A DNA stretch of 64,000 bases from CAJGDV01 sp036667875 (GCA_036667875.1 JAVWTD010000001.1:1-64000); one strand, 5' to 3'. Shown: positions 23,798-32,035, numbered from the stretch's first letter. Translations and numbers: made by a program. The notes: generated from the letters alone by a model not told the origin.

Positions 23798-25652
23798 ATA
23801 TTATATCACATATTAAATTTGTAATTTCTGTTGGATTTTCAAGTTCTAGTCCTTCAATCATTCTTGCTTGTGCATATAATACTTTTGTATATTTTTCTAG
23901 TTTTTCTTTGTCATTTTCATATAATGTTTTTATTTTTTCTGCTATTTTATGATTTTGATTTATTTCTAAAACCATATTAGCTTTAATTTTTTCATCTGTT
24001 GGCATTGCATTTAAAACTTTTTCCATTTCAATAGATACATCACCTACGGTTGATAAACAAACTGGATGACTTTTAAGATTGTTAGTAAATTTAACATCAA
24101 TATTATTTAATGAGTTTTTCATAATTTCTAATATATTTTTGTTTTCCTCATTAATTTTTGATATTTCTTCTTTTTCTTTGTCAGAGTCAATATCTAATTT
24201 CTTTGTCGAAACATTTACAAAGTTCTTTTCTTTATGACTAACAAGAATTTGGAATACAAATTCATCAATTGCGTCATCAAGATATAAAACATCATATTTT
24301 TCTTTTACTTTTTCAACTTGTGGAAGATTGTCAATTGCTTCAATTGTTTGTCCACAGGCATAAAATATTTCTTTTTGATCTTCTTTCATATTTTCTACAT
24401 ATTCATCAAGTGTTACATAGTCTTTTTTTGTTGATGAATAAAAAATAAGTAAATCTTTTAATTTTTCTTTATCCATTCCATAATTATTATAAGCACCAAA
24501 TTTAATAGCTGATCCAAAGTTTTTAAAGAATTTTTTGTATTCTTCTTTGTCTTCCATCATATTCTTTAATTCTTTGATTAATTTTTTTTCTAAACTTTTA
24601 GCAATTTGTTTTACTTTTGTATCTTGTTGTAACATTTCTCTTGATATATTTAGTGATAGATCTTCGGTATCTACAATTCCTTTAATAAAACTAAAGTAGT
24701 CAGGTAATAATTCTTCACATTTATCCATAATTAGCACACCGTTTGTATATAGTTGTAATCCTTTTTTATACTCTTTTGTGTAATAATCTTGGCTTGTGTG
24801 ACTTGGAATAAAAACAAGACTATTATAACTACATAAACCTTCTACACTAAAGTGAATAGTTTTTTGAGGTTCTTTGTAATCATAGAATTTTTCACTATAG
24901 AAATTTATATATTCATCGTTTGTAATATCTTTTTTTTCTTTTTTCCAAAGTGGAATCATTGAATTTAATGTTTGTAATTCCTTAACATCCTCGTATTCAT
25001 CAGTGTTTTCTTTTTTTACACTATTTGTTATTTCCATTTTAATTGGAAATTTTATGTAATCTGAATATTTCGATATCAACTCTCTTAGTTGATATTCAGT
25101 TAGATATTCACTATAATTTTCTTCGTCAGTGTCATCTTTTAAATATAACTTAATTGATGTTCCATTTTTATTATTGTCTATTTCTTTTATTTCATATCCG
25201 TCAATTCCGTTTGAAGTCCAAAGATATGATTTTTCTTCATTATATTTTTTGCTTATTACTTCTACTCTTTTTGCAATCATAAATGAAGAATAAAATCCTA
25301 CTCCAAATTGTCCAATTATATTTAGGTCGTTTTGATTTTTGTTTTCTTCTTTAAATGAAAGTGATCCACTTTTTGCAATTGTTCCTAAATTATCTTCAAG
25401 TTCTTCTTTTGCCATACCTATTCCATTATCAATAATGGTTAATGTTCTTTTTTTATCGTCTACTTCTATTAATATTTGAAGTTCTTCTTTATTAACCTTT
25501 ATTTTATTATCTGTTAATGATGTGTAGTACAATTTATCAATAGCATCACTTGAATTAGATATTAATTCTCTTAAAAATATATCTTTATTTGTATATATAG
25601 AATTAATCATCAATTCTAATAATCTTTTTGATTCTGATTTAAATTGTTTCAT
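23793..25652 (-). CDS. htpG: Hsp90-family chaperone HtpG
   Basis: ATP-dependent cytoplasmic chaperone. The ATPase domain shows FLRELISNSSDAIDKL, IIDNGIGMAKEEL, and GQFGVGFYSSFMIA, followed by the middle domain with NISREMLQQD and a C-terminal dimerisation domain. I use the ATG six bases after AAGAGGT, giving 619 residues, the normal length. The longer frame begins inside the -35 element of a good promoter and cannot be the start. It is a single gene with its own promoter and CIRCE-like half-sites. Confidence 0.96.
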   Translation of the reverse strand: MKQFKSESKRLLELMINSIYTNKDIFLRELISNSSDAIDKLYYTSLTDNKIKVNKEELQILIEVDDKKRTLTIIDNGIGMAKEELEDNLGTIAKSGSLSFKEENKNQNDLNIIGQFGVGFYSSFMIAKRVEVISKKYNEEKSYLWTSNGIDGYEIKEIDNNKNGTSIKLYLKDDTDEENYSEYLTEYQLRELISKYSDYIKFPIKMEITNSVKKENTDEYEDVKELQTLNSMIPLWKKEKKDITNDEYINFYSEKFYDYKEPQKTIHFSVEGLCSYNSLVFIPSHTSQDYYTKEYKKGLQLYTNGVLIMDKCEELLPDYFSFIKGIVDTEDLSLNISREMLQQDTKVKQIAKSLEKKLIKELKNMMEDKEEYKKFFKNFGSAIKFGAYNNYGMDKEKLKDLLIFYSSTKKDYVTLDEYVENMKEDQKEIFYACGQTIEAIDNLPQVEKVKEKYDVLYLDDAIDEFVFQILVSHKEKNFVNVSTKKLDIDSDKEKEEISKINEENKNILEIMKNSLNNIDVKFTNNLKSHPVCLSTVGDVSIEMEKVLNAMPTDEKIKANMVLEINQNHKIAEKIKTLYENDKEKLEKYTKVLYAQARMIEGLELENPTEITNLICDIIS

Positions 25653-25692
25653 ATTTATACCTCTTTTCTGGAGTGTTTTACCACCTCTATAA

Positions 25693-25721
25693 GTTATACC
25701 ACTCTTTTTAGCAGTTGTCAA
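25693..25721 (-). promoter_or_regulatory. htpG promoter
   Basis: A perfect TTGACA -35 and TATAAC -10 with 17 bases between them on the minus strand. TTAGCACTC, one arm of the HrcA CIRCE element, lies four bases upstream of the -35, and a GAGTGG half-match lies in the spacer, but the spacing is far from the nine bases of real CIRCE. Confidence 0.7.
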
Positions 25722-25730
25722 TATAGAGTG

Positions 25731-26537
25731 CTAAAATTTATTTTTATGATTTTTTTTGAAATATTTTGCTATAAAATATGTTAAAGTTAGTGCTATAGAA
25801 ATGATAATATAAAATAACATTATATTATTTATAGCATCAATATTTAACTTTATCGGTAATTTTAATTTGTCAGAAATTTTAAAATTTATCTTATTTATAA
25901 AATTTGGTAATAAGAAAATAAATGAAATTCCTACTGTAAAAAAAGATATAGAAAAATTTAGTAACCAATAATCTGCTAAAACTATTATAAGTAAAGATAA
26001 AACAGTGATAATTGCAATAATACAATATAATAAAATCTTAGATGATAAAAAATTATAAATTTTTATTATATTTTTTTGTTTGTCAGTAAGGTTGTTTTTG
26101 AATGTTTGAGTCAATTTTTTGTATATTTTATCTTCATTTTGTTGATTTATTATTTCAATAACTTTTTCTTTTTGTTTATCAGATAATGTTGTATTATTGA
26201 CTATATTAATAAATTCTTTTTTTGTATTTGGAGTCTTTTGATTTTCATTTGATAATACGTTATCAATAAATGTCTGCAAATATATTTTAGTTATATTTTC
26301 TAATTCATTACTTATTAATATTTGATTTTCAATTTCATTAATGTCTTTTGAATTCAAAGTTGCTAAATTATTTTTTATAGACGATATTATGACAGTTTTT
26401 ACTTCTGTTTTAACAAACGATTCGTTTATACTTTTAATACTTATTTCTTTAAGTGTTAAAATTAGAGCAAACAATGATAGAGTAATCATAAAAATAAAAG
26501 TTAATAGAATGGTAAAGATTTTTTTCAATAATTTCAT
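25731..26537 (-). CDS. Membrane protein of unknown function
   Basis: A 268-residue protein with an N-terminal helix (about 5-30), a soluble helical loop of about 130 residues rich in Asn, Lys and Glu, and three further helices (about 168-190, 195-215, 238-260). The topology suggests a large extracytoplasmic loop between helices one and two. I recognise no family. AAGGAGG precedes the ATG. It ends just upstream of the htpG promoter on the same strand, so read-through into htpG is possible. Confidence 0.65.
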   Translation of the reverse strand: MKLLKKIFTILLTFIFMITLSLFALILTLKEISIKSINESFVKTEVKTVIISSIKNNLATLNSKDINEIENQILISNELENITKIYLQTFIDNVLSNENQKTPNTKKEFINIVNNTTLSDKQKEKVIEIINQQNEDKIYKKLTQTFKNNLTDKQKNIIKIYNFLSSKILLYCIIAIITVLSLLIIVLADYWLLNFSISFFTVGISFIFLLPNFINKINFKISDKLKLPIKLNIDAINNIMLFYIIISIALTLTYFIAKYFKKNHKNKF

Positions 26538-26642
26538 AAGTATTCCTCCTTAAAATATTATACTACAATTATATAATAAAGTAGAAGTATTAATTAATCA
26601 ATCAAAAAACATAAGCATAAATATATATAAAGGAATGATAAA

Positions 26643-26957
26643 ATGTTTGAATTTATAGCAAAATATTGGTTAGAGGTAATTTTTGGATTATTTTTAAGTT
26701 TTATTGCTTTTGTTTTTAAAAGATTACTCACTTATAAAGATAATATTGAAAACATAAATGATGGTATGAAAAGTATACTTAGAATAAAAATAAGTGAAAA
26801 TTATGAAAAAATTATTGAAAAAAATTGCATAACTCTTTATGATAAAGAAGGAGTAATGGATATGTATGAATGTTATAAAAAATTAGGTGGAAATGGTTTT
26901 ATAGATGAACTTATTGAAAATATTAATAAAATACCAATTAAAGAAAATTGCAAATAA
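26643..26957 (+). CDS. Small membrane-anchored phage-type (holin-like) protein
   Basis: A 104-residue protein with one N-terminal helix (about 8-28) and a soluble tail ending with MYECYKKLGGNGFIDELIENI. The pattern of a single helix, a regulator-like coil and a GGNG-x-x-x-x-L motif resembles small proteins found next to holins and endolysins in phages of Firmicutes. No other phage gene is near, so this is an orphan or a co-opted gene. AAGGA precedes the ATG. The family assignment is tentative. Confidence 0.6.
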   Translation: MFEFIAKYWLEVIFGLFLSFIAFVFKRLLTYKDNIENINDGMKSILRIKISENYEKIIEKNCITLYDKEGVMDMYECYKKLGGNGFIDELIENINKIPIKENCK

Positions 26958-26958
26958 A

Positions 26959-26993
26959 AACTAGAAATTTAGTTTTCTAGTGCTTTTTTTTTG
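26959..26993. terminator. Terminator between convergent genes
   Basis: ACTAGAAA-TTTAG-TTTTCTAGT followed by GC and a nine-base T run on the plus strand; an A run before the stem lets it work for the CotF-like gene too. Confidence 0.75.
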
Positions 26994-27208
26994 ATATTTC
27001 TCATATAATCTTTTTTTGCTTCTGTTGTTGGATAAAATCCTTCTTTTTCAGCTGCGTTGAATGTAATTTTCTGAGCATTTAAATATTCATCTAAAACTTC
27101 CTTAAATTGGTCTGTTAATTCTTTTGACTCTATTACTCCGTGAAACGAAGTTCCACATAAACCTTTTAATAAGGTTAATATATTTCCCATAATTATTTTA
27201 TCTTCCAT
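26969..27208 (-). CDS. CotF-type spore coat protein
   Basis: A 79-residue helical protein matching the Coat F family: LLKGLCGTSFHGVIES followed by a long helix with FKEVLDEYLNAQKITFNAAEKEGFYPT, where the K/Q-GWYP/GFYP-T motif is diagnostic. Such proteins sit in the spore coat or are ferritin-like in fold. AGGAGG stands six bases before the ATG. It follows its small partner gene after ten bases, an arrangement common for CotF pairs in Bacilli and Clostridia. Together with spoIID/IIQ/IIID it supports sporulation capacity. Confidence 0.75.
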   Translation of the reverse strand: MEDKIIMGNILTLLKGLCGTSFHGVIESKELTDQFKEVLDEYLNAQKITFNAAEKEGFYPTTEAKKDYMRNIKKKALEN

Positions 27209-27218
27209 TTTTATCCTC

Positions 27219-27392
27219 CTATAATAAATTAGTTAAAGATTGTATTTGTTTATCATTTATGCAACTTACTTCATCGATTGCGCTTTTCAATTCTTCGCTT
27301 TTTAATTGAAAGACTAGATTTTTTATTACTTCTTCAAGTTGTTTTCCTTGACCAATAATATCTTCAATATAAGCTAGTTCTTTTGTAGTCAT
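27219..27392 (-). CDS. Small CotF-associated helical protein
   Basis: A 57-residue, two-helix protein starting at the ATG with AGGAGG upstream; the longer frame adds a tail starting upstream of that site. The sequence TTKELAYIEDIIGQGKQLEEVIKNLVFQL resembles the short proteins encoded directly before CotF genes, which carry the first half of the coat F helical fold. The translational distance to the CotF gene is ten bases, so the pair is one operon. Confidence 0.65.
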   Translation of the reverse strand: MTTKELAYIEDIIGQGKQLEEVIKNLVFQLKSEELKSAIDEVSCINDKQIQSLTNLL

Positions 27393-27447
27393 TTTATACC
27401 TCCTGTAATTATTATGATGAAACATAAGTTTTATATTCAGTATTTAT

Positions 27448-27475
27448 AAAAAAAATCTCAATTAAAATTAAGATT
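27448..27475 (-). terminator. Terminator of the SDR-YnbB-SseB operon
   Basis: AATCTTAATT-TT-AATTGAGATT followed by an eight-base T run, just beyond the stop of a 28-codon reading frame. Confidence 0.75.
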
Positions 27476-27562
27476 CTATTTATTTTCGTAATAATTTTTT
27501 AAATCGCTATCATTAATAAGACAAAAACACAATTCTTTTAAAATTCTTGCTTGTTTTATCAT
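27476..27562 (-). CDS. Possible 28-codon gene at the end of the operon
   Basis: This frame encodes MIKQARILKELCFC followed by LINDSDLKNYYENK. It lies 16 bases after the SseB-like gene stop and ends at the operon terminator. GGGTGA precedes the ATG closely; an in-frame ATG four codons upstream is the alternative. The CFC cysteines and the snug position between stop and terminator suggest it is real, but nothing proves translation. Confidence 0.35.
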   Translation of the reverse strand: MIKQARILKELCFCLINDSDLKNYYENK

Positions 27563-27578
27563 TTTTTCACCCATTTTA

Positions 27579-27962
27579 TTATGTATTTTTATTCAGTCTT
27601 TTATACATAATTTCTTTATTTATTTTAAAATTTAATCCAAATGGATCAATTACAAATCCTTCTATTTTTTCATCTATCAACATTATACACATTTCTTTAA
27701 TTGATTTAAATATAAAATTTAGTTGATTTTTTTTGCCCCATTTTTCAAATTCTTCTATAGATGTAAAACAGGGTACAAATTTTAAATTTCCATCTGTTAT
27801 AAGTGGTAAATCTTTTATTTCCTTTTCTATTGAGTTTATAGGTAGTAAAAAGTTTGATTTTTCTAATTCAATTAACAATCCTTTATAATTATTTGTTTTT
27901 TGCATTTCTTTTATCTTTTTGTTTGGAAAGTTATCTTCAAATAAAGTGAGTCCATCAAACAT
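27579..27962 (-). CDS. SseB-like N-terminal domain protein
   Basis: A 127-residue soluble protein resembling the SseB N-terminal domain: LPLITDGNLKFVPCFTSIEEFEKW then a helix and IEGFVIDPFGLNFKI, the typical G-[LF]-V-I-[DN]-P-[FY]-G motif. These domains are found in enhanced-serine-sensitivity proteins and type VII secretion neighbours, but the role is unknown. It overlaps the upstream YnbB-like gene by eight bases, so translation is coupled. Confidence 0.75.
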   Translation of the reverse strand: MFDGLTLFEDNFPNKKIKEMQKTNNYKGLLIELEKSNFLLPINSIEKEIKDLPLITDGNLKFVPCFTSIEEFEKWGKKNQLNFIFKSIKEMCIMLIDEKIEGFVIDPFGLNFKINKEIMYKRLNKNT

Positions 27963-29142
27963 TATTTAAATTTTTTATTGCATTATCTATTGCAATTTTT
28001 CCATACTCATAAGTTAATCCGCCTTGAAGATATGCAATATAAGGTGCTCTTATAGGTCCATCACAAGATAATTCAATTGATGATCCTTGTGTAAACGAAC
28101 CTGAAGCCATAATTATTTCATCATCATAACCTGGCATATTTGAAGGAATTGGTAGTGCAAATGAATCTATAGCGGAAGATTTTTGTATGGATTGAATAAA
28201 TTTTATAAGTTCTTCTTTATTTCCAAATATGATATTTTGTACTATATCAACTCTTTTATCATTATATTTAGGTTCTACCTTGTATCCCGTTTTTTCAAGC
28301 ATATAAGCAGCGTACACGGCAGTTTTGAGACTACTTGATACAACTGATGGTGCTAAGTATAAACCTTGTAAAATCATCTTATTTATACCAAGAGATGGTC
28401 CTACTTCTTTTCCTTCCCCTGGTAGTGTTAATCTTTCTGCACATAATTGTACTAAATCTTTCCTGCCAGATATATATGCACCATTTGGGGCTAATCCTCC
28501 ACCTAAATTTTTAATAAGAGATCCTACAATTAAATCGGCTCCAACATGAAGAGGAGAGTTGTATGTAACCAATTCACAGTAACAATTATCTACCATTATT
28601 ATTATATCTGGAGAAATATTTTTTATAAATTTTATGATTTTTTCTATTTTTTCTAAACTTAAACTTTTTCTTGTTGAATAACCTTTTGATCTTTGAATTT
28701 CAATTAATTTAATTTTTTTTGAGGTAATAGTTTCTTTTATTTTCTCATAATCAAAATCATTATCAATTAAATCAATCTGTTCATATTTGATATTATAAGA
28801 TTTTAAGGAACTAGGGTTATCTGTTATTCCGATTACTTGATGTAATGTGTCGTAAGGAAGTCCAGAAATTGATAGCATAATATCATTAGGTCTTAATAAA
28901 CCAAACAAAGCTACTGTTAAAGCATGACTACCTGAAATCAGTTGACTTCTTACCAAACTATCTTCTGCTCCTAGAACATCACTAAATATTTTTTCTATAA
29001 CGTCTCTTCCTAAGTCATTATAGCCATATCCAGTTGTACCATTAAAATGTACTTCAGATAGATTATTTTTATGAAATGAATCTAAAATTCTTTTACTATT
29101 TTTTAAACATAAATCATCAATTTTTTTAAATTCTTCTTCCAT
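27955..29142 (-). CDS. Methionine gamma-lyase family PLP enzyme (YnbB-like)
   Basis: A 395-residue fold-type I PLP enzyme of the family historically called aluminium resistance protein (PF06838). The opening with HFNGTTGYGYNDLGRD, the PLP loop SGSHALTVALFGLLRP, the aspartate in IIMVDNCYCELV and the lysine in GSLIKNLGGGLAPNGAY are all conserved. Carbon-sulphur lyase activity is presumed from the family. It shares one base with the upstream SDR gene and eight with the SseB-like gene. Confidence 0.9.
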   Translation of the reverse strand: MEEEFKKIDDLCLKNSKRILDSFHKNNLSEVHFNGTTGYGYNDLGRDVIEKIFSDVLGAEDSLVRSQLISGSHALTVALFGLLRPNDIMLSISGLPYDTLHQVIGITDNPSSLKSYNIKYEQIDLIDNDFDYEKIKETITSKKIKLIEIQRSKGYSTRKSLSLEKIEKIIKFIKNISPDIIIMVDNCYCELVTYNSPLHVGADLIVGSLIKNLGGGLAPNGAYISGRKDLVQLCAERLTLPGEGKEVGPSLGINKMILQGLYLAPSVVSSSLKTAVYAAYMLEKTGYKVEPKYNDKRVDIVQNIIFGNKEELIKFIQSIQKSSAIDSFALPIPSNMPGYDDEIIMASGSFTQGSSIELSCDGPIRAPYIAYLQGGLTYEYGKIAIDNAIKNLNNV

Positions 29143-29843
29143 TAGTTTTTCCCTCCATCTACTCTTATTGTTGTTCCATTAATGTATGTTGAATCAGCAA
29201 GGAATAAAATTACTTTAGCAATTTCTTCTGGTTCTGCAAATCTCCCTAATAAAATTTTTTTATTTTCTTGTTCTATAAATTCTTCATCTAGTTCTTTATT
29301 CATTTCTGTATTAACCCATCCTGGAGCAATATCATTTACTCTTACATATGGTGCAAATTGACATGCTAAATTTTTTGTTAAAGATATCAATCCGGCTTTT
29401 GAAGCGTCATAATCTATACTCATTGGATAAAATGTATCTATTCCATTAGTTGAAGTTATATTTATAATAGATCCATCTTTTTGATTAAACATATACTGTC
29501 CAAAAAGTTTAGATAATAAAAAAGGTCCAACTAGATTAGTTTCAAGAGTTTTAATAAAATTATTTTTTGTTTTATTTTCAAAAAGTGTATCAATTGCAAT
29601 AGCAGCGTTATTTACTAATACATCTATTCTTTTGTATTTTTCAATAACAAAATTATATAATTCATTTATATTTTTTTCATCAGTTAAGTCTAATTTAAAA
29701 AGGGTTATATTTTCTTTTTTTAATTTTATTGCATTTTCTTTATTATTACAATAACATAATACTATTTCATAGTTTTCAGCTAATTTTGATAATGAAGCTC
29801 CTATTCCAGAACTCCCTCCTGTTATTACCATAACTTTTTTCAT
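29142..29843 (-). CDS. Short-chain dehydrogenase/reductase (FabG-like)
   Basis: A 233-residue NAD(P)-dependent oxidoreductase. The Rossmann loop GGSSGIGAS is near the start, the NNAAIA motif near 84, catalytic Ser in INITSTNG, and the YxxxK pair as YDASKAG; the C-terminal INGTTIRVDGG is typical of FabG relatives. The exact substrate is unclear; without a fatty-acid gene cluster here it is safer not to name it fabG. AGAGGAT precedes the ATG. It heads the SDR-YnbB-SseB operon. Confidence 0.9.
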   Translation of the reverse strand: MKKVMVITGGSSGIGASLSKLAENYEIVLCYCNNKENAIKLKKENITLFKLDLTDEKNINELYNFVIEKYKRIDVLVNNAAIAIDTLFENKTKNNFIKTLETNLVGPFLLSKLFGQYMFNQKDGSIINITSTNGIDTFYPMSIDYDASKAGLISLTKNLACQFAPYVRVNDIAPGWVNTEMNKELDEEFIEQENKKILLGRFAEPEEIAKVILFLADSTYINGTTIRVDGGKN

Positions 29844-29949
29844 AAATCTATCCTCTTTCTTTTATATATTATAACATATAATTTTTTTTTTTAATATTTT
29901 ATTATAATAATTTATTTTGTATGATATAATTAAAATATGGTGATGAATA

Positions 29950-30306
29950 ATGAGTATATTTGAAATATTTAAAGAAAAGAAAACAATAAACAAGAAAAAA
30001 TATGATTCCATATTAAGCAGAGATTTAACTGAAGAAAATGATTTTATTAGAGATGATTTCATGATGTCTATTGAAGAGGTTATTTTAGAAAATGGAAAAG
30101 ATATTTGTTTAAATGGAAAAATTGATGCTGGAAATGTAAAAATAGGGGATGTATTAAAATATAATGGATTTAAAACTTTTATTGTAAAAAAAATTATTTA
30201 CAAAAAAAATGAGGTTGAATTCGCTGAAAAGGGAAATTACATAAAATTATATTTTGAAAAGTGTAATATGAATGAAATTGAAAAAGGTGGGGTATTAAAA
30301 AAATAG
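29950..30306 (+). CDS. Stand-alone EF-Tu domain 2-like beta-barrel protein
   Basis: A 118-residue cytoplasmic protein. After a charged N-terminal part (1-40) the sequence runs MSIEEVILENGKDICLNGKI, AGNVKIGDVLKY, and ends with KCNMNEIEKGGVLKK. This follows the order of domain 2 of translational GTPases (F-x-I-x-x-V-F ... G-x-I-x-x-G-x-[LV]-K-x-G-D ... I-x-R-G-x-[VL]-[LI]). No GTPase domain is present. GGTGAT precedes the ATG. It is convergent with the Fur gene and shares a terminator with it. Function unknown. Confidence 0.6.
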   Translation: MSIFEIFKEKKTINKKKYDSILSRDLTEENDFIRDDFMMSIEEVILENGKDICLNGKIDAGNVKIGDVLKYNGFKTFIVKKIIYKKNEVEFAEKGNYIKLYFEKCNMNEIEKGGVLKK

Positions 30307-30330
30307 TAAATCTAATTACTATTTTTTTTT
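30297..30330. terminator. Bidirectional terminator
   Basis: AAAAATAGTAA-ATCTAA-TTACTATTTTT with T runs on both strands, shared by the beta-barrel gene and the Fur-family gene. Confidence 0.8.
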
Positions 30331-30681
30331 ACAATCATTACATATTCCATGTATTTCAATATTATGTGATGTTATTTCATATCCTTTTACAATTTTAATT
30401 GGACATACTTTTAACATTTCTTTTTTATGACATATATCACATTCTACAAAGTGAAAATGGTCATTTTTTATCAAGGAATAATATATTTCATTATCTCTTA
30501 CTTCTTTAGTAATAATTTCTTTTTGTAAGAATAATTCAATAACTCTATATATTGTTGATTGATCAATATCTTTACAATATTCTAAAAGACTTTTTACGGT
30601 AGTAGGTTTTTTTAAGGTTTGATAGATTTTAATCCTTTGCGTCGTTTGCTTTATATTTTTTTCTTTTAATTCTTTAATCAT
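30319..30681 (-). CDS. Fur-family metal-responsive regulator
   Basis: A 120-residue repressor with an N-terminal winged helix (TQRIKIYQTLKKPTTVKSLLEYC, then DQSTIYRVIELFLQKEII) and a metal-binding C-terminal domain with HFHFVECDICHK and a final GICNDC, giving the two CxxC structural zinc pairs. Whether it senses Zn, Fe, Mn or peroxide cannot be told from sequence. It shares a four-base stop/start overlap with the permease gene, so it likely controls that operon through the inverted repeat in its promoter. Confidence 0.9.
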   Translation of the reverse strand: MIKELKEKNIKQTTQRIKIYQTLKKPTTVKSLLEYCKDIDQSTIYRVIELFLQKEIITKEVRDNEIYYSLIKNDHFHFVECDICHKKEMLKVCPIKIVKGYEITSHNIEIHGICNDCKKK

Positions 30682-31520
30682 ATAAATAATATTATATCTA
30701 TCAATAATCCTGAAAATAATCCTATTAAATATAAAATAGATAAAATTTTAAAATTTTCTTTTATATCACTATTAGATTTAAACAATACTAATAATGCTAC
30801 ACCAGATCCTGTTAGAAGACCAGAAATCATAGATCCAAAAGTGATTGCATTTGCTAGATATAGTTCGGTTATTAAAACACTAGCAGCACAATTTGGTATT
30901 AATCCAAACAAACTTGTTACAATAGGGCCAAAGAATGTTCCTTTCAAAAGTAATTTTGCTAAATTGTTTTCTCCAATATAATATATTATTGTATTCAAGC
31001 ATAGTGAAACAAAAATTAAAAATATTATAATATTAATTGAATGTTTTAAACTTGATTTTAGAATTCCGTGTTCACAGTCACAGTGTTCTTCTTCACATAT
31101 TTCATGAATTTTTTTATTAGTATTCTTATTTTTACTTATAAAAAAGTCTATAACTATTCCACATATTAGTGCAATAAAAAATTTAACTAATAAGATAGAA
31201 CTTATGATAGTGAATGGCACTTGTTTTGACAACATGATTGGTAACATTTCATCAGAAGTTGCAAGGTAAATAGAAATTAAAGTTCCCATTGATATGATTC
31301 TAACTGCATAAAGATTTGATGCTGCAGCACTAAAACCACATTGTGGGAATAAACCTAAAATAGATCCAATTAAGGGACCAAACTTTCCTGATTTTTGTAA
31401 TATTTTTTTGTTTTTACTTGTTAATTTATGCTCTATGAATTCCATTAATAGAAATGTTAAAAATAAAAATGGAAATAGTTTTATAGAGTCAGTTAATGTC
31501 TCGATTATTATTTCTTTCAT
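30678..31520 (-). CDS. ArsP_2-type 10-helix putative heavy-metal exporter
   Basis: A 280-residue membrane protein of the family annotated as putative 10TM heavy-metal exporter (PF11449). It is built as two repeats, marked by GLFPQCGFSAAAS and GLIPNCAASVLITE, separated by a hydrophilic loop with a His/Cys cluster EEEHCDCEHG likely to bind metal. I start at the ATG after TTAGGAGG; the longer frame has six extra residues upstream of that site. It is co-transcribed with the Fur-family gene, which supports a metal role. Manganese, zinc or another ion are all possible. Confidence 0.85.
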   Translation of the reverse strand: MKEIIIETLTDSIKLFPFLFLTFLLMEFIEHKLTSKNKKILQKSGKFGPLIGSILGLFPQCGFSAAASNLYAVRIISMGTLISIYLATSDEMLPIMLSKQVPFTIISSILLVKFFIALICGIVIDFFISKNKNTNKKIHEICEEEHCDCEHGILKSSLKHSINIIIFLIFVSLCLNTIIYYIGENNLAKLLLKGTFFGPIVTSLFGLIPNCAASVLITELYLANAITFGSMISGLLTGSGVALLVLFKSNSDIKENFKILSILYLIGLFSGLLIDIILFI

Positions 31521-31553
31521 AATTCCTCCTAAATGCAAAAAACTTGCAACTAT

Positions 31554-31582
31554 ATAATAACATTTACAAAAGGTTTTGTAAA
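31554..31582 (-). promoter_or_regulatory. Promoter of the metal exporter/Fur operon
   Basis: TTTACA and TATTAT are 17 bases apart on the minus strand, about 30 bases before the permease start. Confidence 0.65.
31563..31582. promoter_or_regulatory. Inverted repeat, candidate Fur-family operator
   Basis: TTTACAAAA-GG-TTTTGTAAA covers the -35 and spacer of the promoter. The symmetry continues weakly outward (CATTT/AAATG and ATAATAA/TTATTAT). Autoregulation by the Fur-type protein of this operon is the natural reading, but is not proved. Confidence 0.6.
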
Positions 31583-31610
31583 GAAAATGTTTATTATAAA
31601 ATCAGCTTTA

Positions 31611-31904
31611 TTAATTGTAGTTATCTTTTTCAACGTTTTTTACAATTGATAAATCTCTTGTTGTAATTAAAAACTCTTTTTCTTTTTTGGTTAATTTTTT
31701 TATATGATACTCTAATTTAGAGGCGAGGCTTTTTCCGTTTGTTTCCCAAAATGTTTCTAGTTTAACAACGCTATGTGTCAATGTATATTTAGCACATTTC
31801 TTTGTTTTTTTTATATGTTCATTTAATCTTTTTTCCAAATTATTTGTTATCCCTGTATAAAGAGAATTATCTTCACATCTTAATATATAAATATAATACT
31901 TCAT
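31611..31904 (-). CDS. GIY-YIG nuclease-domain protein (YazA/UPF0213 type)
   Basis: A 97-residue single-domain protein. YYIYILRCEDNSLYTGIT is the GIY-YIG motif region, followed by the conserved Arg in LEKRLNEH and a C-terminal KLEYHIKKLTKKEKEFLI with the metal-binding Glu. Such small proteins are common in Firmicutes; nuclease activity is presumed. AGGAG precedes the ATG. Confidence 0.92.
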   Translation of the reverse strand: MKYYIYILRCEDNSLYTGITNNLEKRLNEHIKKTKKCAKYTLTHSVVKLETFWETNGKSLASKLEYHIKKLTKKEKEFLITTRDLSIVKNVEKDNYN

Positions 31905-31980
31905 TTTGTTTCTCCTATTTAATTTCTTTTACTAATTATACCATTAATAAATGCTAAAATTAGTATTTCAAATATACTTA

Positions 31981-32009
31981 TTGTGTTATATTTGTATTAA
32001 AGGTATAAT
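31981..32009 (+). promoter_or_regulatory. Promoter of the DUF2871-like gene
   Basis: TTGTGT and TATAAT with a 17-base spacer, about 25 bases before the GTG start. Confidence 0.55.
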
Positions 32010-32035
32010 TAAACTAGGTAGAGAGGATTGATTTT

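Noticed and set aside
25653..25721. Longer N-terminus for HtpG
   Set aside because: The extra 23 codons start at the TTG of the -35 element and run through the promoter; AAGAGGT marks the internal ATG.
26643..26957. A prophage, suggested by the holin-like protein
   Set aside because: No terminase, capsid, integrase or att-like repeats are near; the holin_4_2-type protein near 56.5 kb is a chromosomal YvlD-like protein.
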